A stretch of DNA of 16,303 nt, taken from the NCBI GenBank assembly GCA_964587515.1, contig CAZPMO010000107.1, forward strand, positions 1-16,303. Direction: 5' to 3'. Positions 1 through 6,706 of the stretch are shown piece by piece (the stretch's first letter is position 1; every line of letters begins with the position of its first letter). The translations under genes and the position numbers were made by a program. The notes beneath the pieces were generated by a model, which was given only the letters and a program-made list of their open reading frames with translations, did not search any database and was not told where the DNA came from. The DNA comes from CAZPMO01 sp964587515. Its GTDB lineage: Bacteria > Pseudomonadota > Alphaproteobacteria > MPNO01.

Positions 1-55
1 AAACTACTTCAGGCACGCCGGATATGCGTAAAACTAAACGGGCGAGGCTCTAGGA

Positions 56-256
56 TCAGAATTTCACCACGCCGAGCACGTCCTGGAACAGGACGAGGCA
101 AAAGAACACCGCCGCGATGCAGCCGAACAGAAGATGCACCGTGTCGGCGTTGCCGTCAGGGTTACGCGCGCGAATGCCCTTCCAGGCGATCACCGCGGTC
201 GCGAGGAGAAATATCCAGTTGAACGCCGCTTCGAACTCTCCGGCGAACTCGAACAT
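56..256 (-). CDS. Small two-span membrane protein of unknown function
   Basis: A 66-residue protein I do not recognise. It has two hydrophobic stretches, at about residues 11-26 and 41-60. A short polar loop between them (about 27-40) contains several basic and acidic residues, so a two-span inner-membrane hairpin is likely. The ATG start is preceded by a purine-rich GGGGGA about 8-9 bases upstream, a plausible ribosome binding site. A candidate extended -10 element lies further upstream at 293-301. The gene follows the 159-residue gene on the same strand after 63 bases, and the two may be co-transcribed. That neighbour also has a membrane segment, which fits a shared envelope role, but this is inference. 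The membrane prediction is firm; the function is unknown. Confidence 0.6.
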   Translation of the reverse strand: MFEFAGEFEAAFNWIFLLATAVIAWKGIRARNPDGNADTVHLLFGCIAAVFFCLVLFQDVLGVVKF

Positions 257-292
257 CGTAAACCGTCCCCCATTTTGAGCGGAGAGACAGCT

Positions 293-301
293 CTTATACC
301 A
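293..301 (-). promoter_or_regulatory. Candidate extended -10 promoter element
   Basis: Read on the minus strand, the sequence is TGG followed by TATAAG. This matches the extended -10 pattern (TGn before a TATAAT-like hexamer, five of six bases). The implied transcript would start near 286 and give a leader of about 30 bases before the ATG at 256, with the GGGGGA ribosome binding site inside it. No good -35 hexamer is visible at the usual spacing, which extended -10 promoters can tolerate. The call is by eye only. Confidence 0.28.
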
Positions 302-319
302 CCGATCGCCGGGTTTATA

Positions 320-799
320 TCAGGTTCCGCGCTTGTCCGCGTTCGGGTCCAGCTCGCCATCGTTGAAATAGGGCGGCAGGACGGACGTGCCGCCACCACC
401 GGTAGCGTAATGGCCCGCGAGAATGCCGCCGCCCAGGATCCCGATCACGACCGTCACGGCCACCGCGAAGCGGCACCCGCCGTTGGGCACGTGGTCCACG
501 AAATGGGCGTCGTAGCAATGATATGTCGGGTCGTTATCGTCCAGCATGCCGGCCTTCGCCCGCTCGCTAATCTTGCGCGCGTATTGGCGAGCCCAGAACG
601 GAACCTGATTGGAGAGCATATAGGAATCGAACAGCCCGTCGATGGCGCCCGGCGCAAGATCGTCGCCAAACCATTCTCGATAGGCGAGTTGCAGAAACTG
701 GAACTCGCCGATCTGCAACAGGTTCGCGGCGCGGCCCACCTCGGCGCGTTCGGGGAATTCCTCGTGGTCGGGACGCAGAAGGGTCTGAAACAGGTTCAT
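320..799 (-). CDS. Conserved-looking hypothetical protein with a C-terminal membrane segment
   Basis: A 159-residue protein of unknown function. The first ~105 residues are soluble-looking and rich in charged and aromatic residues, with no recognised catalytic motif. Residues about 109-130 form a glycine-rich hydrophobic segment likely to span the membrane. A short polar tail rich in Gly, Asp and Pro follows. There is no N-terminal signal peptide, so the N-terminal domain may sit in the cytoplasm with the tail outside. The ATG at 799 has only a weak ribosome binding site. The gene precedes the two-span small protein by 63 bases and is divergent from the transporter at 920. A long plus-strand frame covers the same bases, but this minus-strand reading has the more protein-like composition. 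I assign no function. Confidence 0.65.
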   Translation of the reverse strand: MNLFQTLLRPDHEEFPERAEVGRAANLLQIGEFQFLQLAYREWFGDDLAPGAIDGLFDSYMLSNQVPFWARQYARKISERAKAGMLDDNDPTYHCYDAHFVDHVPNGGCRFAVAVTVVIGILGGGILAGHYATGGGGTSVLPPYFNDGELDPNADKRGT

Positions 800-919
800 G
801 ACCGGGCCAATCGTTCGTGGATATCTGTATTAATGTTTGTATCTCACGCAAGACCTTCAAGGCTGGTTAATTTTCGCGGTCCGCCGTTTCGAATCAAGTG
901 ACATTTCCGTTATAAAGCC
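800..919. other. Divergent intergenic region, relatively AT-rich
   Basis: These 120 bases separate the minus-strand 159-residue gene from the plus-strand transporter, so promoters for both should lie here. The stretch is visibly richer in A and T than its surroundings. On the plus strand TATAAA occurs at 911-916, only three bases before the GTG at 920. If that were a -10 element, transcription would start at or just inside the annotated start codon, implying a leaderless message or a later start. I see no hexamer pair at standard spacing that I would defend on either strand. Confidence 0.4.
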
Positions 920-1834
920 GTGTCTATTTCGTTGTCCCGGGTTGCGTCTTTCATCGCGGCCGCGTTCCTGCAAAACGCGCGCTCGGCGCTGCAAAAGCAT
1001 CTCAAGGGCCGGCTGTCGACGCTGGGCGCCGCCTATGTGCGGTTTCTCTACGCCTGGCCCTTCGCGCTGCTCTATCTGCTGGCGCTCCATCAGTGGGGCG
1101 GGCTGGCGCTGCCGCGCTTCAATAATCTGTTCCTGGTCTATTGCGTGCTGGGCGGACTTTCCCAGATCATCTTCACGGTTCTGTTGATGTGGTTGTTCTC
1201 CTTTCGCAATTTTGCCGTCGGAACCACCTATTCCAAGACCGAGATCGTGCAGATCGCCCTGCTCGGCTTTTTGGTCCTTGGCGATACGCTGAGCCTTCCG
1301 GCCGGCCTTGCGATCATCGTCGCTGTGGTCGGGGTCATCCTGCTGTCGGTCGGCCAGAGCCGGCTCGCGCTGTCGTCCCTGCTGACTAACATGGCGGAAA
1401 AATCGACCCTGATCGGGCTGGTCTGCGGCGCCTTCCTCGGCGCTTCGGTGGTGTTCTTCCGGGCCGCCGCGCTGGCGCTCGAACACGACAGCGTGGCCAT
1501 GGCGGCGGCCTATTCACTGGCGATCGCGGTGGTGATCCAGACCGTGGCCATGGGGCTCTATATCGCCGTCAAGGAACGCCGGACATTGGTCGATGTGTTC
1601 GTCCACTGGCGCTGGTCACTGGCCGTCGGCGTCTGTGGCGCGGCCGCCTCGATGGCCTGGTTTACCGCCTTTACGCTCCAGAACGCGGCCTATGTGCGCG
1701 CGGTCGGCCAGATCGAGCTTGTCTTCACCTTTATCGCTTCGGTGTTCTTCTTCCGCGAACGCACCAACCGCACCGAACTTGCCGGCATCGCGCTGGTGAT
1801 AGCCGGCATCGTTACGCTGATCCTGGTGCGTTAG
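920..1834 (+). CDS. DMT/EamA-type inner-membrane transporter
   Basis: A 304-residue, strongly hydrophobic protein with about nine or ten predicted membrane spans arranged as two repeats of roughly 140 residues, typical of the drug/metabolite transporter superfamily. The C-terminal stretch at about 267-303 has the usual EamA ending: a Gly-Gln-Ile-Glu motif at the start of a helix, a Phe-rich helix ending in Arg-Glu-Arg, then a final Gly/Ile/Val-rich helix. It probably exports or imports a small metabolite; the substrate cannot be read from sequence. The start is GTG at 920, chosen because it leaves a short lead before the first span. A TTG at 932 is a possible alternative, and neither has a clear ribosome binding site. 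It converges on the RidA-family gene with 27 bases between stops. It may or may not belong to the catabolic cluster beside it. Confidence 0.85.
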   Translation: MSISLSRVASFIAAAFLQNARSALQKHLKGRLSTLGAAYVRFLYAWPFALLYLLALHQWGGLALPRFNNLFLVYCVLGGLSQIIFTVLLMWLFSFRNFAVGTTYSKTEIVQIALLGFLVLGDTLSLPAGLAIIVAVVGVILLSVGQSRLALSSLLTNMAEKSTLIGLVCGAFLGASVVFFRAAALALEHDSVAMAAAYSLAIAVVIQTVAMGLYIAVKERRTLVDVFVHWRWSLAVGVCGAAASMAWFTAFTLQNAAYVRAVGQIELVFTFIASVFFFRERTNRTELAGIALVIAGIVTLILVR

Positions 1835-1861
1835 GAGAAGTTTTTCTCGGCGCCGGCCCGC

Positions 1862-2287
1862 TCAATCCACAATCGCCACCGCGTCGACTTCCAGCAGACA
1901 TCTTGGATCGGTGGCGAGCTGGACGACCTGAACCGTGGTGGTGGTCGGCTTGTTGTCGCCGAAATATTCGGCCCACACCTTGTTGAGGGCGTCCTGATCG
2001 GTGAGATCGGTCACGAAGCGGTTGGCCTTCACGATGTCGCCGAAGTCCGCGCCCACCGCATCGAGCCCCTTCTTGAGGTTTTCCAACGCGACCCGCGCCT
2101 GACCTTCCATGTCGGACGGCATGTTGTCGAATTCCTCGGGGCGGTGCGGGTGGTGGTGATAGACTGGCGCCGCCGTGCACCCGGCGAGATAGACCGTGGT
2201 GCCGCCATCGACGCGGATCGCCGGCGCATAGGGCATCCACATATCGGGCGCGTCGGGCCAGTGAATATGTTCAATCGTCTTCGCCAT
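1862..2287 (-). CDS. RidA (YjgF/YER057c/UK114)-family protein lacking the catalytic arginine
   Basis: A 141-residue protein covering the whole RidA fold, which forms trimers with active sites at subunit interfaces. Recognisable parts are the central helix and strand around residues 66-95 and the closing strand at about 130-140. By hand alignment to E. coli RidA, Glu120 is kept as Glu133. Arg105, which binds the substrate carboxylate in imine/enamine deaminases, is replaced by Thr116 inside a run of four threonines. A histidine-rich loop lies at about 44-48. It is therefore probably not a classical 2-iminobutanoate deaminase and belongs to one of the Arg-less RidA subgroups, whose reactions are mostly unknown. 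A ribosome binding site (AGGGAG, 7-base spacer) supports the ATG. It is the last gene of the five-gene minus-strand set, 19 bases after the alpha/beta hydrolase. Confidence 0.88.
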   Translation of the reverse strand: MAKTIEHIHWPDAPDMWMPYAPAIRVDGGTTVYLAGCTAAPVYHHHPHRPEEFDNMPSDMEGQARVALENLKKGLDAVGADFGDIVKANRFVTDLTDQDALNKVWAEYFGDNKPTTTTVQVVQLATDPRCLLEVDAVAIVD

Positions 2288-2306
2288 GGTCGTTCTCCCT
2301 GTTCGT

Positions 2307-3470
2307 TCAAGCCGTGAGTCGTTCGACGAACCAGTCGGCGATCATGTGCACGGCCGGTCCCGGCCGGTCGAGTTGCACATGCGCCTGGCCGCCTTCGTCG
2401 CTTCTGTAGATTTTCAGTTCCTTGTGTTTCGAGCCGGCTTCGTCATAGAGCTTTTGCGCGTCCCACACCTCGGTCTGCTTGTCTTCCTCGCCGTGGACCA
2501 CCAGCAAATCGCACTCGATCAGCGGCGCGACGCCCTCCAGGGTGTATTTTTCCAGTTCGACGAACGCATCGTCCCAATTGTCGACGCCGAGAATCTTCAG
2601 GACGTGGTTGCCGGTGGTGCCGGTCGGCGTCTCGGCGGTGATCGGCCCGGCCGCCTTGCCCGGTTCCACCTTCAGCAATATCCGCCACATCTTGTGAAAA
2701 TCATATATCGCGGCCCACGCCACGGCCGCGCGGATGCGTTTTTCGAACGCCACGGCGCGCGGAATGTAATAACCGCCCAGGCTCGCGCCCATGATTCCGA
2801 CGCGCGCCGGGTCGATATCGCCGCGCCCGGCGAGATAGTCGTATGCCGCGGTCGCCGAGTGTTCGGAATCGTATTCCGCGCGCACGCCGCGGCGCAGCGT
2901 TTCCGCCTGTCCCGGATTGTCGATGCCGAGGCATGCGATGCCGCGCGCCGCCAGCGCGGCGGCGACAGGGAACATCTCCTCCTTGGTGCCGTCGAGCCCG
3001 TCCGACAGAATAACCACCGGGGTCGGGCCGGAGGCTCCCTCCGGCGCGACGAAATAGGCCGGCAACGTATAGTCCCGGAACGGAATTTCGATGAATTCCA
3101 ATGCCGTCGGCCACAGCGCGCCGAACTCGCGGAAACATTCCAGGTGCTTGCCATAGGTCGCGTCGCCGCGCGGATCGGACGGGTCGAGGAACGCGTCCGA
3201 CCATTGATAATAGAGCGCGGCGCGATAGAAACCGTCGCGCGCAGTCACGGTCTGGCCCTTGGCGAGCGCCGTGCGCGCGGTGTCCTCGACCTGCCGCGAC
3301 AGCGCGATCCAGCGCGTATGCCAGGCCTCTAAATCGCCTGAGGGCGGGACGTCGGCGGCGTCGCGGATCGGCTCGCAAGCCCAGTGGATATCCCCCATCG
3401 TGCCGCCCGACGCCATGCAACGCAGCACGCCGAGCGACCACATGTAATTGCCGGGGAAATAGAGAAACAT
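2307..3470 (-). CDS. Alpha/beta hydrolase of the FrsA / 2,6-dihydroxypseudooxynicotine hydrolase-like group
   Basis: A 387-residue serine hydrolase with a helical N-terminal cap (about residues 1-120) before the hydrolase core. The nucleophile elbow is Gly-Ala-Ser-Leu-Gly-Gly with Ser230. Asp330, in His-Gly-Glu-Glu-Asp, and His364, in Gly-Gln-Ala-His, complete a likely triad. The cap-plus-core layout and the Phe-Pro-Gly-Asn-Tyr start at residues 5-9 resemble the family holding 2,6-dihydroxypseudooxynicotine hydrolase and fungal polyketide-shortening hydrolases. These cut C-C bonds in 1,3-diketone-like substrates; simple esterase activity is also possible. No signal peptide, so cytoplasmic. 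The start is the ATG 10 bases after the GMC oxidoreductase stop; the best Shine-Dalgarno-like GGAG lies inside the end of that gene. An oxidoreductase followed directly by a C-C hydrolase is a sensible order for making and then cleaving a beta-diketone, which is inference. Confidence 0.85.
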   Translation of the reverse strand: MFLYFPGNYMWSLGVLRCMASGGTMGDIHWACEPIRDAADVPPSGDLEAWHTRWIALSRQVEDTARTALAKGQTVTARDGFYRAALYYQWSDAFLDPSDPRGDATYGKHLECFREFGALWPTALEFIEIPFRDYTLPAYFVAPEGASGPTPVVILSDGLDGTKEEMFPVAAALAARGIACLGIDNPGQAETLRRGVRAEYDSEHSATAAYDYLAGRGDIDPARVGIMGASLGGYYIPRAVAFEKRIRAAVAWAAIYDFHKMWRILLKVEPGKAAGPITAETPTGTTGNHVLKILGVDNWDDAFVELEKYTLEGVAPLIECDLLVVHGEEDKQTEVWDAQKLYDEAGSKHKELKIYRSDEGGQAHVQLDRPGPAVHMIADWFVERLTA

Positions 3471-3480
3471 GCCTGGTTCT

Positions 3481-5112
3481 CTATATCTCCGCCGGGGCTA
3501 GCGCCGGCCGGCCGCGAATTGCGTCGGCCATTTTTTCGGCGATCATAAGGACCGGCGCGTTGATATTGCCGCCCACCAGATCCGGGAAAACCGAAGCGTC
3601 GATGACCCGCAGCCCGTCGACGCCGCGCACCTTGCATTCGCCGTCGACCACCGCCATGTCGTCGATCCCCATCTTGCAAGTGGCGCAGGGGTGGTGCGCG
3701 GTGGCCGAGGTATTGCGGATGAAGGCGTCGATATCGGCGTCGCTTTGCACGTCCTTGCCGGGCGCGGTCTCTTCGCCCCGGAACGGATCGAGCGGCTTCT
3801 GCATCGCCACCTCGCGCACCATCTTGAAACCGTCGCGCATGGTGCGGATGTCATTCTCCGTCGACAGGAAGTTCTGATGGATGCGGATCGGGGCGCGCGG
3901 GTCGGCCGAGGCCAGTTTCAATTCGCCCCGGCTTTCCGGGTGCAGCAATACCGGTCGGCAGCCGAAGCCGTCCCGGTATGCGCGCTTGAATCCCGGGAAC
4001 CAGGGGCCGGCGTCGCCCGGCACCGTGCGCACCAGAAACTGCATATCGGGTATTTCCAGTTCCGGGCGGGTCTTCAGGAAGGCCATGAAGCCGCTCGGCA
4101 GATCGGTTGCCGGTCCGGTGCCCAGCAGATAGGCGCGCGTGACGTTGATCGCCGCTTGGTCGAAGCGCATCTGCGCGTGGAACGGGCCCGGTTCCGGGCG
4201 GTGATATTCGACAATCGCCGACAGATGATCCTGTAGGTTCTGGCCAACGCCCGGAATCTCAACGCGGGTCTCGATGCCGTGCCGGGACAATTCCTCGGAC
4301 GGCCCGATGCCGGAGAGCATCAGGATTTGCGGCGAATTTATCACGCCGCCCGACAGCAGCACCTCGCGGTCGGCGCGCACCTCGGTCGTGCGTCCGCCCT
4401 TGGCGTATTCAAGGCCGACCGCGCGGCCGCCCTCGAAAACCAGCCGGGTAACCAGCGCGCCGGTCTCGACCGAGACGTTGGGCCGTTTCATCGCCGGACG
4501 CAGATAGGCGATCGACGCGCTCCACCGCCGACCGTCGCCGATGGTCTGCTGAAGCCGTGCGAATCCTTCGTTCTGGGCGCCGTTGTAATCGGGCGTGACG
4601 TCGTGCCCGGCGGCCCGCGCCGCGTCCAGATAGGCGTCGACCATGGGATCGACATAGGAAGTCGGGCGCGTCTTCAGGGGACCATCGCCGCCGCGATAAT
4701 CATCGGCCCCGCCCATCCACGATTCGGTCTTGCGGAAATAGGGCAGCACGTCGGCATAGGACCAGCCGTCGAGCCCATACTGGCGCCAGCGGTCATAGTC
4801 GCCGCGGTGGCCGCGCACATAGGCCATGGCGTTGATCGATGACGACCCGCCCAGAACCTTGCCGCGCGCGCATTCGATCTTGCGGCCTTCCATATTGGGT
4901 TCGGGCTCGGTGAAATAATCCCAGTCGTGGCGGCGCTCGGTGAGAATTTTGCCCCAGCCGAGCGGGATGTGGATCCAGGGATCGCGATCGCGGCCGCCGG
5001 CTTCCAGCACCAGCACACTGACATCGGCGTCTTCGCTCAGACGGTTCGTCAGCACACAGCCGGCCGACCCCGCGCCGACGATCACGTAATCATAGCTTGT
5101 CCCGTTACTCAT
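3481..5112 (-). CDS. GMC-family FAD-dependent oxidoreductase (choline/alcohol dehydrogenase-like)
   Basis: A 543-residue flavoprotein of normal family length. The N-terminal dinucleotide fold has Gly-Ala-Gly-Ser-Ala-Gly at 13-18, with Glu37 placed to bind the ribose of FAD. The first GMC signature (Gly-Lys-Val-Leu-Gly-Gly-Ser-Ser) and the second (Ser-Gly-Gly-Val-Ile-Asn-Ser-Pro) are both present. The catalytic His is probably His474, in the family His-Pro-x-x-Thr-Cys-Lys-Met-Gly motif, with Asn518 as the likely second active-site residue. GMC enzymes oxidise primary or secondary alcohols to aldehydes or ketones. This one resembles choline-dehydrogenase-like members, but the motifs do not fix a substrate, and the absence of betaine-aldehyde dehydrogenase nearby argues against a betaine role. 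The ATG has GGGAGG about 10 bases upstream. A 63-base gap separates it from the hydrolase upstream. Confidence 0.95.
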   Translation of the reverse strand: MSNGTSYDYVIVGAGSAGCVLTNRLSEDADVSVLVLEAGGRDRDPWIHIPLGWGKILTERRHDWDYFTEPEPNMEGRKIECARGKVLGGSSSINAMAYVRGHRGDYDRWRQYGLDGWSYADVLPYFRKTESWMGGADDYRGGDGPLKTRPTSYVDPMVDAYLDAARAAGHDVTPDYNGAQNEGFARLQQTIGDGRRWSASIAYLRPAMKRPNVSVETGALVTRLVFEGGRAVGLEYAKGGRTTEVRADREVLLSGGVINSPQILMLSGIGPSEELSRHGIETRVEIPGVGQNLQDHLSAIVEYHRPEPGPFHAQMRFDQAAINVTRAYLLGTGPATDLPSGFMAFLKTRPELEIPDMQFLVRTVPGDAGPWFPGFKRAYRDGFGCRPVLLHPESRGELKLASADPRAPIRIHQNFLSTENDIRTMRDGFKMVREVAMQKPLDPFRGEETAPGKDVQSDADIDAFIRNTSATAHHPCATCKMGIDDMAVVDGECKVRGVDGLRVIDASVFPDLVGGNINAPVLMIAEKMADAIRGRPALAPAEI

Positions 5113-5175
5113 CCCGAACCTGCCTCCCTGAATTTTTTGTCATGGTCGCGTTTGATGAGGGCGAAAATTAGCACA

Positions 5176-5970
5176 TCATCCGAAAAGATCGAACGCCGCC
5201 GACAGATAGGCGCCGGTTTGTTCGCGCGGCAAATTATGGCCGCACTGCCCGATCAGGCGCACCTCGGCGCGTGGCAGGCTCTCGGCCAGCACCATGGTCG
5301 TCTCCATGGGCGGGCAGGGCCGGTCGTCTCGGCCGTGGATCATCGTGATCTCGGCCCCGATGTCGGCCAGTTCGCCGGCCGACAGCACGCCGGCGTCGAT
5401 GAAACGCTGGCGCGGCGGCGCGAACATCGCGCCGAAATAGCTGTCATATCCCGGCTGGTTGAGAAGCTCCCAGCGCCCTTCGATCATCTCATCGCTTACG
5501 TTCGCGGGATCGCAGACCATTGCCTCCATGGCGCGGCGCAATCCCGCGCGATCGGACGGCAATTCCCAGAATTCATCGAGCGCTTGGTTCAGCGGGTAGC
5601 TCGCGCCGATCGAGCACGAGGTCAGCGCCTTGGTAATACGCGTCGCGCCGCACGCGCCGCCCAGTGAATGTCCGGCCACGCCACACGGCCCATCGGGCAT
5701 AAGGTCCAGCATGGCGAGCCCCTGGCGGACCCAGAGATCGACATCGAAAAACGGCTCTTCCGGCTTGCGCGCCGATTCGCCGAAGCCGATCAGGTCGCAT
5801 GCGAGAATGTGATAGCGCTCGGCCAGAGGCTCCAGCACTGGCCCGAAATTGCCGACAATGGAGGTGCCGGGTCCGACGCCGTGCAGCATCAGGACCGGGA
5901 ACCCGGACCCGCCTTCCCAGTAATGGACCCGGCGCCCCTCGATCTCGGTGAATTTGGCCTCCAGGGTCAT
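5176..5970 (-). CDS. Alpha/beta hydrolase of the meta-cleavage-product hydrolase type
   Basis: A 264-residue cytoplasmic hydrolase. The oxyanion region reads His-Gly-Val-Gly-Pro-Gly at 30-35, the pattern typical of C-C hydrolases acting on meta-cleavage products (MhpC, BphD, DmpD group). Ser102, in Gly-His-Ser-Leu-Gly-Gly, is the nucleophile, Asp216 the acid and His245 the base. An Asp-Leu-Ile-Gly-Phe-Gly-Glu-Ser stretch at 59-66 also fits this group. Related folds include aminoacrylate hydrolase RutD and N-formylmaleamate deformylase NicD, so amide hydrolysis remains possible. The frame stays open upstream to 6294, but that part only shadows the GlcG-like gene. I place the start at the ATG at 5970, which shares an ATGA with the upstream stop and has AGG 7 bases before it. 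This implies translational coupling. Confidence 0.88.
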   Translation of the reverse strand: MTLEAKFTEIEGRRVHYWEGGSGFPVLMLHGVGPGTSIVGNFGPVLEPLAERYHILACDLIGFGESARKPEEPFFDVDLWVRQGLAMLDLMPDGPCGVAGHSLGGACGATRITKALTSCSIGASYPLNQALDEFWELPSDRAGLRRAMEAMVCDPANVSDEMIEGRWELLNQPGYDSYFGAMFAPPRQRFIDAGVLSAGELADIGAEITMIHGRDDRPCPPMETTMVLAESLPRAEVRLIGQCGHNLPREQTGAYLSAAFDLFG

Positions 5971-6392
5971 TCGAAAACCTGGGCTCCGTCCAGCGCGGCC
6001 ACGCCCTGTTTGGCGACTTCCAGATCCTGGGCGCCGGTGCCGGAGCCCACCCCGATGCCGCCGACGACATCGCCGTCGACGATGATCGGCAGCCCGCCCG
6101 GCAGATTGATGCGTTGGCCCCGGGTCGCGATGGCGAGTTTGAGATCGACCCCTTCGAGGATGTGGCCGGTGGGCTCGCCGTAGGATGCGGCGGTCTTCGC
6201 CTTCATCAGCGACGTGTCGATCGACAAGGCGAATGCGCCGTCCATGCGCGAAAACGCCAGCAGGTGACCGCCCGCATCGACGATGGAAATACATTGCGGC
6301 ACGCCCATGGCCGCCGCCTTGTCCATCGCCGCGCGCAGCATCTTCAGCGCGCCGTCATTGGTTAGCCTGTGTGTTTTTACGGTATCCGCCAT
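5967..6392 (-). CDS. GlcG/HbpS-family (DUF336) protein
   Basis: A 141-residue protein spanning the whole GlcG/HbpS domain. The diagnostic features are an Asp-Ala-Gly-Gly turn at about 39-42, a Gly-Gly-Leu-Pro-Ile strand after residue 118, and a Gly-rich Gly-Gly-Ile-Gly-Val-Gly segment followed by Asp and the closing helix. Some members bind haem or cobalamin, and others sit as accessory proteins in catabolic operons (glycolate, diol use). The precise role here is unknown. There is no signal peptide, unlike secreted HbpS. It is the first gene of the minus-strand set. A strong ribosome binding site (GGGAGG with a 5-base spacer) supports the ATG, and its stop overlaps the next start by four bases. 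It faces the TusA gene across a 77-base divergent region. Confidence 0.88.
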   Translation of the reverse strand: MADTVKTHRLTNDGALKMLRAAMDKAAAMGVPQCISIVDAGGHLLAFSRMDGAFALSIDTSLMKAKTAASYGEPTGHILEGVDLKLAIATRGQRINLPGGLPIIVDGDVVGGIGVGSGTGAQDLEVAKQGVAALDGAQVFE

Positions 6393-6469
6393 GTGTCCCT
6401 CCCGTCTCCGTGTTTATGTGTTGGTATGAGAATAGCGCGTTTGCCGGCCCGATACGATAAACTGCGCCC
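6393..6469. promoter_or_regulatory. Divergent intergenic region, presumed bidirectional promoter/operator of the catabolic unit
   Basis: This 77-base gap lies between the first genes of the two divergent sets and is the natural place for their promoters. The minus-strand side holds the GGGAGG ribosome binding site at 6398-6403. On the plus side there is no Shine-Dalgarno sequence before the TusA ATG; the bases GATACGATAAACT at 6451-6463 could include a -10 element, with no convincing -35. An imperfect inverted repeat pairs GCGCGTTT near 6435-6442 with AAACTGCGC near 6460-6468, offset by one base, and could be an operator. No regulator gene lies next to it. Confidence 0.4.
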
Positions 6470-6706
6470 ATGGTTGAAACCACCGACGAGACTCTGGATG
6501 CGCGCGGGCTCAAATGTCCACTGCCGGTGCTGCGCGCCCGCAAGGCGATCCGCAATATCGGGAAGGGTGAAACCCTCGCCGTGCTCGCCACCGATCCCGG
6601 CACGATGAAGGATTTCAAGGCGTTCTGCGATGCGACCGGACACGCGCTGATCTCGGCGGCCGAAAATGACGGCGAATTCCACTTTTTGATCAGGCGCAAA
6701 TCATGA
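6470..6706 (+). CDS. TusA-family sulfurtransferase / sulfur carrier protein
   Basis: A 78-residue protein matching the TusA/SirA fold over its full length (E. coli TusA has 81). The signature Leu-Asp-Ala-Arg-Gly-Leu-Lys-Cys-Pro-Leu-Pro lies at 9-19, with Cys16 as the expected persulfide carrier. A second conserved block, Asp-Pro near 42-43 and Phe-Cys-x-x-x-Gly-His at 52-58, is present with Cys53. TusA proteins accept sulfane sulfur from a cysteine desulfurase and pass it to tRNA modification, molybdenum cofactor or sulfur-oxidation enzymes. None of these partners is in the window. Its stop overlaps the start of the FAD monooxygenase in an ATGA, an unusual partner. No ribosome binding site is visible, so the message may be leaderless or weakly translated. 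Confidence 0.92.
   Translation: MVETTDETLDARGLKCPLPVLRARKAIRNIGKGETLAVLATDPGTMKDFKAFCDATGHALISAAENDGEFHFLIRRKS

Noticed and set aside
134..901. Plus-strand open frame of 255 codons over the two small left-end genes
   Set aside because: Composition is unconvincing and it overlaps two minus-strand frames that encode plausible membrane segments and have better start sites. It remains the least certain of the rejected frames.
1833..1848. Small GAGAA/TTCTC hairpin with a T-rich loop between the transporter and RidA stops
   Set aside because: The stem is only five base pairs and has no T-tract after it on either strand, so it is too weak to call a terminator.
2286..3332. Long plus-strand open frame of 348 codons
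   Set aside because: It lies wholly opposite the alpha/beta hydrolase, which has a complete catalytic triad. Its translation is rich in Arg, Ala and Gly with no motif, as expected of a high-GC antisense shadow.
2440..3441. Several minus-strand frames overlapping the alpha/beta hydrolase in other frames
   Set aside because: All are Arg-rich shadows in alternate frames of a gene with clear motifs; none has a ribosome binding site or recognisable domain.
5971..6294. N-terminal extension of the 5176-5970 hydrolase
   Set aside because: The added 108 residues are Arg-rich and shadow the GlcG-like gene. The family starts close to the ATG at 5970, which has its own ribosome binding site.
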